From Planctomycetota bacterium (GTDB taxonomy: Bacteria; Planctomycetota; Planctomycetia; Gemmatales; HRBIN36): a stretch of 64,000 nt of DNA. Position 1 is the first letter of the stretch; each line of letters begins with the position of its first letter. A program made the position numbers and the translations under genes. The stretch is taken from NCBI GenBank assembly GCA_014584395.1, contig JACTMY010000018.1, positions 528,342-592,341 of the forward strand. The letters run 5' to 3'. Below are positions 35,344 through 43,038 of this stretch, one piece after another. The notes beneath the pieces were generated by a model that was not told the DNA's origin, did not search any database, and worked only from the letters and a program-made list of their open reading frames with translations.

Positions 35344-35377
35344 AAAAAAAACCGGGCACATGGCGCCATGCCCGGTT
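35344..35377 (-). terminator. Intrinsic terminator after the DUF1501 gene
   Basis: On the minus strand AACCGGGCA pairs with TGCCCGGTT around an inner TGGCGCCA, followed by a run of seven T. It sits 20 bases after the DUF1501 stop and ends the DUF1553-DUF1501 transcript. Confidence 0.85.
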
Positions 35378-35396
35378 GGTTGCGATTCGGGAAGGG

Positions 35397-36710
35397 TTAT
35401 CCTTTGACCGTGGCTTTCTTGAGGAGTTCCTTGACGGACTCGCCGCCATCGACGTATTTCATGGGCCGCTTTTCGGCGCTGATGTGCTCCTTGCGGGGAT
35501 TGATGTCGAGGGCTTCGTAAATCGTGCAGAACAGATCCTGGACGCTGATGGGTCGATCCTTGATCTCGCGACCATCCTTGCCGGTGTTGCCGATGACCAT
35601 CCCGCCCTTAAGCCCGCCTCCGGCCACGGCCACGGAGAAGGCTCGGGGGTAATGATCGCGGCCCGTGCGTGCGTTGATGTTCGGGGTTCGGCCAAATTCG
35701 CCCATCCAAATGACCAGGGTCCTGTCCAGCATGCCTCGAGCGGCTAAATCCTCAACCAAGGAGGCAAAAGCAGGATCGTTCTGCTCGGCCAAGCGCTTGG
35801 TGCGATTGAAATTGTCGTCGTGGGTATCCCAGCCGCCCATCGCCACCTCAACGCAGGTCACCCCGGTTTCGACCAAACGCCGCGCCAGCAAGCAGCCCTG
35901 GCCAAAGGTGGACCGGCCATATCGGTCGCGCACGGCATCCTTCTCCAAGGACAGGTCGAACGCCTTGATCCGCGGGCTGGTCACCATGCTCGCGGCGGCT
36001 TTCTGCAGAGCCTGTTGATCTTCCACGCGGATTTTTCCGCCCGCCTCGGCGAAATCCTTGGACAGCTTGTCCACGAGACCCAGCCGCCGCTTGAGTCGGC
36101 TTGCGTCCACGCCGCTGGGCAGTTCCACATTCATCGGCATCCGATTAGGGTCTTGCACGACGAACGGGGCATAGGACATGCCCAGATAGCTGGGGCTGAG
36201 GTTGGCCCCGGGACCGATGCTGACGAAGTGGGGTAAATCGAAATTCGGCTCGGAAAGTTCGTTGGAGATAATGGACCCCAACCCGGGATGCTTAACGCTG
36301 CCGCTGGGGGCATAGCTCGTGTGCAGCAAATAGACGGCCCGCTCGTGGTTGCCCTCGCGGCTGAACACCGAACGCAGCAGCGCGATGTGCTTCATCTGCT
36401 TGGCGGTTTTTTCCCACCCCTCGGCAATCTCGATGCCGGGGACGGACGTCGAAATGGCCTTCGTGGGACCGCCGGTCGCCGTGCCCGGCTTAGGATCGAA
36501 GGTCTCGAACTGGCTGGGCGCGCCGCGTTGGAAGAGGAGAATGCAGGCCATGCCCTTCTTGCGAAGCTGGGCCGCCTCCAGCCGCACGGCATCCAGCCAG
36601 CCGATGGCCGACAAGCCCGCCGTCCCCGCCGCGATTTGTTTCAAGAACAACCGACGATCGCTGACGCAGCCATCGGGCGTCACCTGCAAGTGCCAATTCG
36701 TCGTCAGCAT
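35397..36710 (-). CDS. DUF1501 domain protein
   Basis: A 437-residue DUF1501 protein, an alkaline-phosphatase/sulfatase-like fold very expanded in Planctomycetes. The N-terminus has SDRRLFLKQIAAGTAGLSAIG, a twin-arginine-like signal. Family motifs are CILLFQRGAPSQFETFDPK, HIALLRSVFSREGNHERAVY, MGGWDTHDD and VIWMGEFGRTPNIN. Close to the end, GRDHYPRAFSVAVAGGG matches the family. Its role is not established; it is encoded with DUF1549/DUF1553 proteins and thought to act in the envelope. It follows that gene by 73 bases. Confidence 0.93.
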   Translation of the reverse strand: MLTTNWHLQVTPDGCVSDRRLFLKQIAAGTAGLSAIGWLDAVRLEAAQLRKKGMACILLFQRGAPSQFETFDPKPGTATGGPTKAISTSVPGIEIAEGWEKTAKQMKHIALLRSVFSREGNHERAVYLLHTSYAPSGSVKHPGLGSIISNELSEPNFDLPHFVSIGPGANLSPSYLGMSYAPFVVQDPNRMPMNVELPSGVDASRLKRRLGLVDKLSKDFAEAGGKIRVEDQQALQKAAASMVTSPRIKAFDLSLEKDAVRDRYGRSTFGQGCLLARRLVETGVTCVEVAMGGWDTHDDNFNRTKRLAEQNDPAFASLVEDLAARGMLDRTLVIWMGEFGRTPNINARTGRDHYPRAFSVAVAGGGLKGGMVIGNTGKDGREIKDRPISVQDLFCTIYEALDINPRKEHISAEKRPMKYVDGGESVKELLKKATVKG

Positions 36711-36783
36711 GTTGGTTTATCCTTTATGTTTCCGTGAACCTTAGCAATGGCGCCAATGAACCTCGTTCGGGCATGGCATCCCG

Positions 36784-38577
36784 TTAGCGCTTGGTTTGAA
36801 ACTCCGCCGAGTTGAGCAAGGCCCACATCAGGTCCTCATAGGCCTCGTTGCGGTTGCTCTGGGTTTTGACATAATCCAATGCGATCCGCGCCTCGCGATT
36901 CGTGGGCTTGCGTGCCAGCGTTTTCAGGTAAAGCGCCCTGATTGCTTCTTCATCGCGCTGATTCTCGCGCAAAATCTTGGACAATGTGTTGTCGCCTTGC
37001 GCTCGAATTTTATTTTGGATGAGCGGATTGTTCATGAGCATGAGGGCTTGCGGGATCGTTCCCTCCACGGAATCCACCCGGGCGGAAGGATCGAAGCCAA
37101 AGGTTTGCAGAAAGAGGCCTTCGAAGGTAAAGCGTCGCCCCGCACGGTTTGCTGGCGGAGGCGGCGCCGCCCCGGGACGATTGCGGAGCATGGGTAAGTT
37201 GTTTAAACTCCCGAGCACCGATTCCAGCGAATCCCACAAGGCATCGGCCCGCAGACGCGCGGGATAGGCACCGGCGAATTGCAAATGCTGGTCGGCCACG
37301 TCGCCAATACGAATCTGCCGTTGATACGTTTCCGTGTTCAGCAAGACGCGGTAGAGATCGCGAATGTCATAATCCGTGGCGACGAAATGAGCCGCCAGGT
37401 GCAGCAGCACGCCCGGATAAATGGCTTCCTGCAAAGGTCCCAGATTATCGACGGGCTGATAGAAGGCCTGCCCCATCAATTCTCCCCAGAGCCGATTGAC
37501 GAAGGCTGCCGCGAACCAATAGTTGTCCTTGCTGGTGATGAAGTCCGCCAGCTTGTTGCGCCGTTCCTGGTCGCTCATCCCGGAGCGCAGGCTTTGCCCC
37601 GTGAGAAACTTGGGGGACAAGGTCGTGCGTTTGCTCGGATCTTTAGTGTCGGTCATCTGATGCTCGCCGCGCGGCAGGGAGATCAGTTCCTGGCCGCGAA
37701 ACATCGGATTTGGATTCGTGCTGCTGGGATTGTCCACGCGAACCAAGCGATCCCTCGTCCTGGCGAAGAAGGCGGCGAATTCATGAAATTGTTGCTGCTT
37801 CCAGATGTCGCTGGGGTGGTCATGGCACTGGGCACACTGGATTTGAATGCCCAGAAAGACCCTGGACGTCTCGGCAGCGCGTTCGTTGACGGCTTCCCCG
37901 CCGCGCGACGTCAGCAGGAAATAGGCCGCGGGATTGAAGTTCTCGACCTGCTCTTTGGAGGCCCCGCCGCGCGGTCCAGCGAATTCAAACGTCAGCATGC
38001 CCTTGGCCGTGATCATGTCGCGCGCGATGGCGGCCCAATTGGCATTGGACTTGATCTGATCGTGCAGCCATTGCTCGAACTGTCGATCGTGGACGCGAAT
38101 TCGTTGCTCGGTGGCCCGGGACGCCACGACTTCCCGCCAGTACCGCGCCCAATGCTGATTGAAATCATCACTGGCCAGCAGCCGATCGATCAACTCTCTT
38201 CGTTTCTGGCTGTCCTTGTTGGCGATAAAGCCATTGACTTCCCTGGGCGAAGGCAGTTTCCCGGTCAGGTCCAGATAGATGCGGCGAATGAACTGTTCAT
38301 CCGTCGTCAGGGGAGCGGTTTTGAGCTGGTCCTCACGCTGCTCCTTGCCCAATAGGGCATCGACGTCGGCCGACTTCATGCGCAACTTGGGGATGGTACG
38401 CCATTCCGGCGGCATGACCTCCACCTTCGTTGCGTCTTGGCCAGAGGAATAGGAACCTCCCCCCGGCTTCTTGGCTTCATCTTGCGCAAACATGGGCCAG
38501 GCCAGCAGCCCCAGACTGACCATGCTGATCCAACATACCTTCCAACGATAATCGATGCGATGGTGATAGGCAGACAT
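36784..38577 (-). CDS. DUF1549/DUF1553 domain protein
   Basis: About 597 residues. The N-terminus is a signal peptide (VCWISMVSLGLLAWPMFAQ). DUF1549 spans about residues 70-280 (FIRRIYLDLTGKLPSPREV, LLASDDFNQHWARYWREV). It ends with QCAQCHDHPSDIWKQQQFHEF, a CxxCH that could hold a metal or haem. DUF1553 covers about 320-590 (FAAAFVNRLWGELMGQAFYQPVDNLG, YDIRDLYRVLLNTETYQRQ and LKTLARKPTNREARI). The pair with DUF1501 is the classic planctomycete arrangement; its function is unknown. AGGAG precedes both a GTG at 38580 and the ATG at 38577. Confidence 0.93.
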   Translation of the reverse strand: MSAYHHRIDYRWKVCWISMVSLGLLAWPMFAQDEAKKPGGGSYSSGQDATKVEVMPPEWRTIPKLRMKSADVDALLGKEQREDQLKTAPLTTDEQFIRRIYLDLTGKLPSPREVNGFIANKDSQKRRELIDRLLASDDFNQHWARYWREVVASRATEQRIRVHDRQFEQWLHDQIKSNANWAAIARDMITAKGMLTFEFAGPRGGASKEQVENFNPAAYFLLTSRGGEAVNERAAETSRVFLGIQIQCAQCHDHPSDIWKQQQFHEFAAFFARTRDRLVRVDNPSSTNPNPMFRGQELISLPRGEHQMTDTKDPSKRTTLSPKFLTGQSLRSGMSDQERRNKLADFITSKDNYWFAAAFVNRLWGELMGQAFYQPVDNLGPLQEAIYPGVLLHLAAHFVATDYDIRDLYRVLLNTETYQRQIRIGDVADQHLQFAGAYPARLRADALWDSLESVLGSLNNLPMLRNRPGAAPPPPANRAGRRFTFEGLFLQTFGFDPSARVDSVEGTIPQALMLMNNPLIQNKIRAQGDNTLSKILRENQRDEEAIRALYLKTLARKPTNREARIALDYVKTQSNRNEAYEDLMWALLNSAEFQTKR

Positions 38578-38701
38578 CACTCCATCTCCTAACCGGAAAG
38601 AGTGGCTTTATTTCGTCACTGGCTTCGAACTTACTGGATTAGACCCCAATTATCCCATAAAGTTCCGTGTTGCTTAAAGCTGAAAACAAGATGAGTCAAC
38701 G

Positions 38702-38732
38702 AAAAAACCGAGCCGGTTGCGACCGACTCGGT
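38702..38732 (-). terminator. Intrinsic terminator after the Mpo1-like gene
   Basis: On the minus strand ACCGAGTCGGTCGCAACCGG is followed by CTCGGT and then TTTTTTC. The stem of about 11 bp has one mismatch. It lies 29 bases after the Mpo1-like stop. Confidence 0.75.
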
Positions 38733-38760
38733 AGTCTAGAACGTTCATTGTTGCTGACGG

Positions 38761-39087
38761 CTAAGAGGTCTGGCTAGCGCTGGACATCGATTCCATGCGG
38801 GGAACAACAGCGACATAGGGACGACCCAGCCATTTCTTGACCAAGATTAACTCACCTGCGTCATTGCCCTCGACGGCATGGCCAATGAACTGCAGTGCGT
38901 ATCCGCCGATGAACAGGCTGATGGCCCAAAGCCATTCGCCATAACAAGCTAGGTAAAGTCCCAAGATCGTGAGAGGGATGCCGATCATGTGAATACCGAA
39001 GTTGAAGGGGTGTTGATGCCGCTCCAACCACTTGAACAACCAGCGTGGTCCTTGGGGTCGCGGAACCCAGTTTGACTGCTGTCTCAT
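38761..39087 (-). CDS. Mpo1-like (DUF962) membrane protein
   Basis: A 108-residue DUF962 protein. The signature RHQHPFNFGIHMIGIPLTILG and the second box YALQFIGHAVEGN are conserved; the spaced histidines are metal ligands in the yeast dioxygenase Mpo1, which oxidises 2-hydroxy fatty acids. Two or three membrane segments are present. ATG at 39087 has AAGGA about nine bases upstream; the earlier in-frame ATG at 39183 lacks one. The lipid-oxidation role in bacteria is inferred from Mpo1. Confidence 0.85.
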   Translation of the reverse strand: MRQQSNWVPRPQGPRWLFKWLERHQHPFNFGIHMIGIPLTILGLYLACYGEWLWAISLFIGGYALQFIGHAVEGNDAGELILVKKWLGRPYVAVVPRMESMSSASQTS

Positions 39088-39536
39088 GAATCCATGTCCT
39101 TCTAGAAGTCCATCTGATCGTTGCTCATCATCATGCCGCAAGATCGTCATAGGCATTATAAATAAACCCCCGCCCTTCGGCACGGGTGAAAATGCTCTGG
39201 TTTGAATACATGAGCAATTTTCCAGCCAATAACGGTCAAAATCGGCATAAATTAGTGGAATTGACGGCTTGCTTCCCTGGCCATTGGTGTGGCGGCCATG
39301 CGGGGATCCTTGCTTATATCAACGATTTACCGCTCATCTCATCCTTTCCGAAACCACCCAGTAGAAGGCAATGCCAGAGAACAGAGATCGAACGGCTAAG
39401 CGAATTGACGTCCCCCACGGGACATCCGAAGAAGCTACTTCGAATTCTCCCGCCTCCTAAACGCTTCACTCTTGCCGCCCTGGTGCCATCCTCTATGATG
39501 ACTGTTCGCCAAACCAATGATCTGGAGATCGAGTTC
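39088..39536. other. Intergenic region upstream of rpsT
   Basis: About 450 bases between the divergent Mpo1-like gene and rpsT. No credible gene was seen; open frames here have no ribosome site or recognisable motif. The rpsT promoter is listed separately. Confidence 0.5.
39472..39499 (+). promoter_or_regulatory. Candidate promoter of rpsT
   Basis: TTGCCG (39472-39477) and TATGAT (39494-39499) are separated by 16 bases. A start near 39506 would give a leader of about 30 bases to the rpsT ATG. Confidence 0.45.
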
Positions 39537-39806
39537 ATGCCGCATACCAAGAGTGCCGCCAAACGTCATGGCCAAAGTCTGGTCCGCCGAGCGAAAAATC
39601 GCGCGATCATCAAGACGCTCAAGACACATACGAAACGCGTCCAGGATGCCGCCAAGGCCAAGGACCTGGCGAAGTTGACGGAAGAAATCCGCATCGCGGC
39701 AAAGAAGTTCGATCAAGCCGCCGCCAAGGGCACGGTGCATCGGAATCTGGCCGCACGCAAGAAGGCCCAGTTCAGCAAACTGGTTAAGTCCATGACCGCC
39801 CAATAG
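39537..39806 (+). CDS. rpsT: 30S ribosomal protein S20
   Basis: An 89-residue basic, helical protein with the S20 pattern: MPHTKSAAKRHGQSLVRRAKNR at the start, three helices and the closing GTVHRNLAARKKAQFSKLVK. S20 binds 16S rRNA early in assembly. ATG at 39537 follows GGAGATCGAG; the frame upstream is open but has no family resemblance. It is followed by an intrinsic terminator, so it is monocistronic. Confidence 0.95.
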   Translation: MPHTKSAAKRHGQSLVRRAKNRAIIKTLKTHTKRVQDAAKAKDLAKLTEEIRIAAKKFDQAAAKGTVHRNLAARKKAQFSKLVKSMTAQ

Positions 39807-39854
39807 GGGCGCGCTTCACGAGCCGTTTTTCGACCACTTGGACTTCAAACGCGA

Positions 39855-39888
39855 AAAGCCGAGGCTGAATGGCCCCGGCTTCTTTTAT
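39855..39888 (+). terminator. Intrinsic terminator after rpsT
   Basis: AAGCCGAGG and CCCCGGCTT pair with a single A-C mismatch around an 8-base loop, followed by CTTTTATT. It lies about 50 bases after the rpsT stop. Confidence 0.65.
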
Positions 39889-39910
39889 TGGGTCAAGCTT
39901 GCAGCAAGGC

Positions 39911-40603
39911 TTATGAACGAATCTTGGCGAACAGTTCCGACATCTTGATCCCCAATCCCAAACAGATGCGATACAAAGTCTCAATCGACGCCGAGTTTTT
40001 CCCCAACTCGATCTGGGAAAGATAGCCCAGAGAGACCTTCGTGCGTTCCGCCAGTTGCGCCAGGGTCAAACCCAAGGACTTGCGGCGTTCACGAATGTAT
40101 TGTCCCAAACTTTCCCTGAGGGCGTCTTCGGAGAGCCGCAGCAAGCCCTTGGATTCCAGGCACCGTTGCACGACGGCCCGCATCTGATTGGGTTGGAACG
40201 GCTTCGTGATATAATCAAACGTTCGCGCCCGCAAGCAAGAGACCAGGCTATCCATCGAGGGATAACCCGTGATGACGATCACGCTAGCTTCAGGTTGATC
40301 GCGCCGCAACCATTCGAACACGTCCTGCGGCGACACCCCCGGCAATACATAGTCCATGATAATCAGGTGATAAGGCTTGGCCTGCAGGGTGGCTTCCAGT
40401 TGCTTGGGCTGGCTGATCACATCGATGTTGAAGTGAGGCTGACTGAGAGTGTGTTGGATGAGTTGACAGATCGTCGGCTCATCATCGATGACGAGAATGT
40501 TCACGTCCGATGTGCAATAAAGCCCTTGGGTAGATTGCACCTCTTCTTCAGTCGTCTCGGGCATGGACTCAACCACGTTGGGGTCAGTCACTTGAGACTC
40601 CAT
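39911..40603 (-). CDS. Response regulator: receiver domain fused to XRE-type HTH
   Basis: A 230-residue regulator. Residues 35-155 are a CheY-like receiver with acidic pair VIDDEPTI, phospho-acceptor Asp in LIIMDYVLPG, Thr in VIVITGYPS and Lys in DYITKPF. Residues 165-230 are a Cro/C1-type helix-turn-helix: IRERRKSLGLTLAQLAERTKVSLGYLSQIELGKNS. Joining a receiver to an XRE domain is uncommon; OmpR or NarL outputs are usual. No histidine kinase is adjacent. It lies 197 bases downstream of the HlyD operon on the same strand and may regulate it or be cotranscribed, which is inference. Confidence 0.9.
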   Translation of the reverse strand: MESQVTDPNVVESMPETTEEEVQSTQGLYCTSDVNILVIDDEPTICQLIQHTLSQPHFNIDVISQPKQLEATLQAKPYHLIIMDYVLPGVSPQDVFEWLRRDQPEASVIVITGYPSMDSLVSCLRARTFDYITKPFQPNQMRAVVQRCLESKGLLRLSEDALRESLGQYIRERRKSLGLTLAQLAERTKVSLGYLSQIELGKNSASIETLYRICLGLGIKMSELFAKIRS

Positions 40604-40800
40604 GGATCACTCCTTACATGCTGCGGAATTATGCTCGGACGCGAAATGATCGTAAAAATCAGCTTACCCCAACAATCTACGCTATTTCCTTAGCTATGCC
40701 AATAAAAATATGGCAAAAGTGAAAATGACAACTTAGAACTTATTCATGGAGTCCGACAAAGAAATTGGCATTTTATCTGACGGCGTCGGCAGCTCGATAA

Positions 40801-42999
40801 TTACAACCCCCAATTGAACGTAATGTCCAGATAGCGGTTGATGCGCCACCAGATGGTTTTCGGCTCACACTCAATTTTCACTCGAGCCACGACGCCGGGG
40901 TGCATGGCGTCGTCGATCTGCTCCATCTTGATTTCCACGACATAATGCTGCGATTGGGGAATCTCCATCTTGGTCTCTGGATCGGAGTGGGACGCGATGT
41001 TGCCTGAGACCTTGTTGGTCAATTGGTAGGGGACCGCCTTGGCTTCGTTGGCGGAGATGTTGGCCACGTGCCCTGGCCAGTAGTTATAACCCCGGCCATG
41101 AATGCGAATCCATGCCGCGTCGCCCGTCTGGATCAAACCCTTGTCGGCGGAAGGCACGAGGAGAATGGCCCGAAGGTCCCGTTCGTCGCCGATCTCGCAA
41201 ATGGGCATGCCTTTCTCGAGGAACTTCCCTAGTTCCGTGGGTTTGATCAAGCGCATGACCACGCCGTTGCAGGTGGCTCGGACCACCAGGCTCTGCTTGA
41301 TGTAGGCCAATTGCTTGTAGGCGTTGTGCAGCGCCTGGATTTCATTCTTGGTGGCGCCGATCTCGCTGGCGATCTTGGGATCGCTGCCCCCCGTCGACAG
41401 GTGAGCATTGAGCGTATCAAGCTGCTTGATCCGCAGGGAACGATTCTGCTCGTTGAGCCTGAGCTGGATGTCAAGCTGCGGATTGTGGAGGATAGCGATG
41501 ACGTCGCCCGCCTTGACGCGCTGCCCATCCTGGACGACCAATTCCTTGAGGAAGCCGCCAAATTCAGGCGTTTCCAGCTTGGCCGATTCTTGCGGATTGA
41601 TCGTCAGATAGGCGACGCCTTTCACCCGCAGGGGCAGCGGAATGAACAAGGCGCAGCCGATCACGACCACGAGCAAGGCAGCGGAGATGGAGACATTGCG
41701 TGGTTTCATGTCGGGCAACCTCCCGCGCTTGGAGACGTTTTTGAAGAGTTGATAAAGGGGCTGGCCGATCATGGTGACCATCGCCGCGATGCCGAGAACG
41801 AAGCTGATGGCCCCAAGCTTGTACGGCTCCAGAAACGTGAACATGAAGACCAGCACCACGAAGGTGATGAACCAGCGATAGAGATAAGCGGCGATGGCGT
41901 AAGTCACAAACAGAATCTGCCGGCCCCGCGTCATATACGGCTGCGGCGGCACCTCGATGCCCAGGCCATACTCCTGCACAACGCTCATGAGGAAGCGGTT
42001 GGATTTCTCACGCAGATTTGGGATTTCCAACCAGTCGGCGAGCACGTAGTAACCGTCGAACCGCATCAGCGGATTGGCGTTGAAAACCAGCGTACTGACG
42101 CTGCAGACAACCATCAAGCTCATGCTCATGTTGCTGGCAAAACTGCCCGGCTCGCTCCACCACCACACGAAGGTGGACAGGGCGGCGATAATCAACTCCA
42201 CGTAGATGCCCGCCGCGCTGATGATGATGCGATGCCATTTGTTCGGCAGCATCCAGGAATCAGAGACATTGCAATATAAGCATGGCGAAAAGACCAGGAA
42301 CAAGGCCCCCATCTCATGGACCTCGCCCTTGAACGTCTTGCACGAAAGGCCGTGGCCGAATTCGTGAATGATCTTCACCACGCCCAGGGCAATCCACAGG
42401 TAAAAGACGGACTTGAAGCTGAAGAATTCCTGATAGGCGGGCAGCCTGGCGATGAAGCTGTTCCATTGGCTCATGACCAGGAACAGGGCCGAGAGCATGA
42501 TGGCCACGCTCAAGTAGAGAAACCAGCGCGTGAAAATAAATCCCAGAGGTTTGACCATCCGGTTGAGCAGGGCGTCCGGATCGACCAGGGGAATCTTGAT
42601 GTACAAGACGTTCATGAACTTGTTCATGATCATCTTGCGGCGGCGTTTCTTGAAGCGGTCGTAGATTTGCTTGCCCGCGCCAGGGGTTTCATTCTGGGCC
42701 AAGCCCGCTTGCAATAGTTGACTGGTAAAGGCCTCCAGGTCCTCCAAGGTCAGGCGTTCCGGTCGAAACCGCTGTTCAAAGGACTTTTGCGCCTCTTCAA
42801 GAGTATGCTTGCCATCCATTAAACCGAGCAGAAAGCGTTCATGTTCCTTGAAACGGTAATAGCGCATGCTGACCGGATCCTTCACGACGTGATAGATCCG
42901 GCCCTCGTAACGCTGTTCGGTAAAGCCCAGATCGGGGCGCAAGCGAATCCTGACGCGCTTGCGCCGCTCCAGATCGGATACTTCACTCACCGTGCTCAT
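40801..42999 (-). CDS. PqqD-like / M50 metallopeptidase / HlyD-type fusion protein
   Basis: A 732-residue three-part protein. Residues 28-100 look like a PqqD-type winged helix (YHVVKDPVSMRYYRFKEHERFLLGL), a peptide-recognition domain elsewhere. Residues 155-450 are an M50 (site-2-protease-like) membrane core with zinc motif HEFGH (212-216), CLYCNVSDSWMLP and NANPLMRFDGYY supplying the third ligand, plus several helices. Residues 455-732 form a periplasmic HlyD-like adaptor: GFLKELVVQDGQRVKAGDVIAIL, a coiled coil and barrel strands. It would cut or handle a membrane peptide and connect to an envelope channel. It is the third gene of an operon with two more HlyD-type proteins (gap 39). Confidence 0.9.
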   Translation of the reverse strand: MSTVSEVSDLERRKRVRIRLRPDLGFTEQRYEGRIYHVVKDPVSMRYYRFKEHERFLLGLMDGKHTLEEAQKSFEQRFRPERLTLEDLEAFTSQLLQAGLAQNETPGAGKQIYDRFKKRRRKMIMNKFMNVLYIKIPLVDPDALLNRMVKPLGFIFTRWFLYLSVAIMLSALFLVMSQWNSFIARLPAYQEFFSFKSVFYLWIALGVVKIIHEFGHGLSCKTFKGEVHEMGALFLVFSPCLYCNVSDSWMLPNKWHRIIISAAGIYVELIIAALSTFVWWWSEPGSFASNMSMSLMVVCSVSTLVFNANPLMRFDGYYVLADWLEIPNLREKSNRFLMSVVQEYGLGIEVPPQPYMTRGRQILFVTYAIAAYLYRWFITFVVLVFMFTFLEPYKLGAISFVLGIAAMVTMIGQPLYQLFKNVSKRGRLPDMKPRNVSISAALLVVVIGCALFIPLPLRVKGVAYLTINPQESAKLETPEFGGFLKELVVQDGQRVKAGDVIAILHNPQLDIQLRLNEQNRSLRIKQLDTLNAHLSTGGSDPKIASEIGATKNEIQALHNAYKQLAYIKQSLVVRATCNGVVMRLIKPTELGKFLEKGMPICEIGDERDLRAILLVPSADKGLIQTGDAAWIRIHGRGYNYWPGHVANISANEAKAVPYQLTNKVSGNIASHSDPETKMEIPQSQHYVVEIKMEQIDDAMHPGVVARVKIECEPKTIWWRINRYLDITFNWGL

Positions 43000-43038
43000 G
43001 CCAACCTCGCGCGAGGAATGCCTCTTATGCCGCGATCC

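Noticed and set aside
37279..38355. Open frame of 358 codons opposite the DUF1549/DUF1553 gene
   Set aside because: Antisense shadow with no family motif; the minus-strand gene is unambiguous.
41311..42279. Open frame opposite the M50 gene, His/Asp-rich
   Set aside because: The His/Asp richness is what the reverse complement of a hydrophobic membrane protein gives; no start signal.
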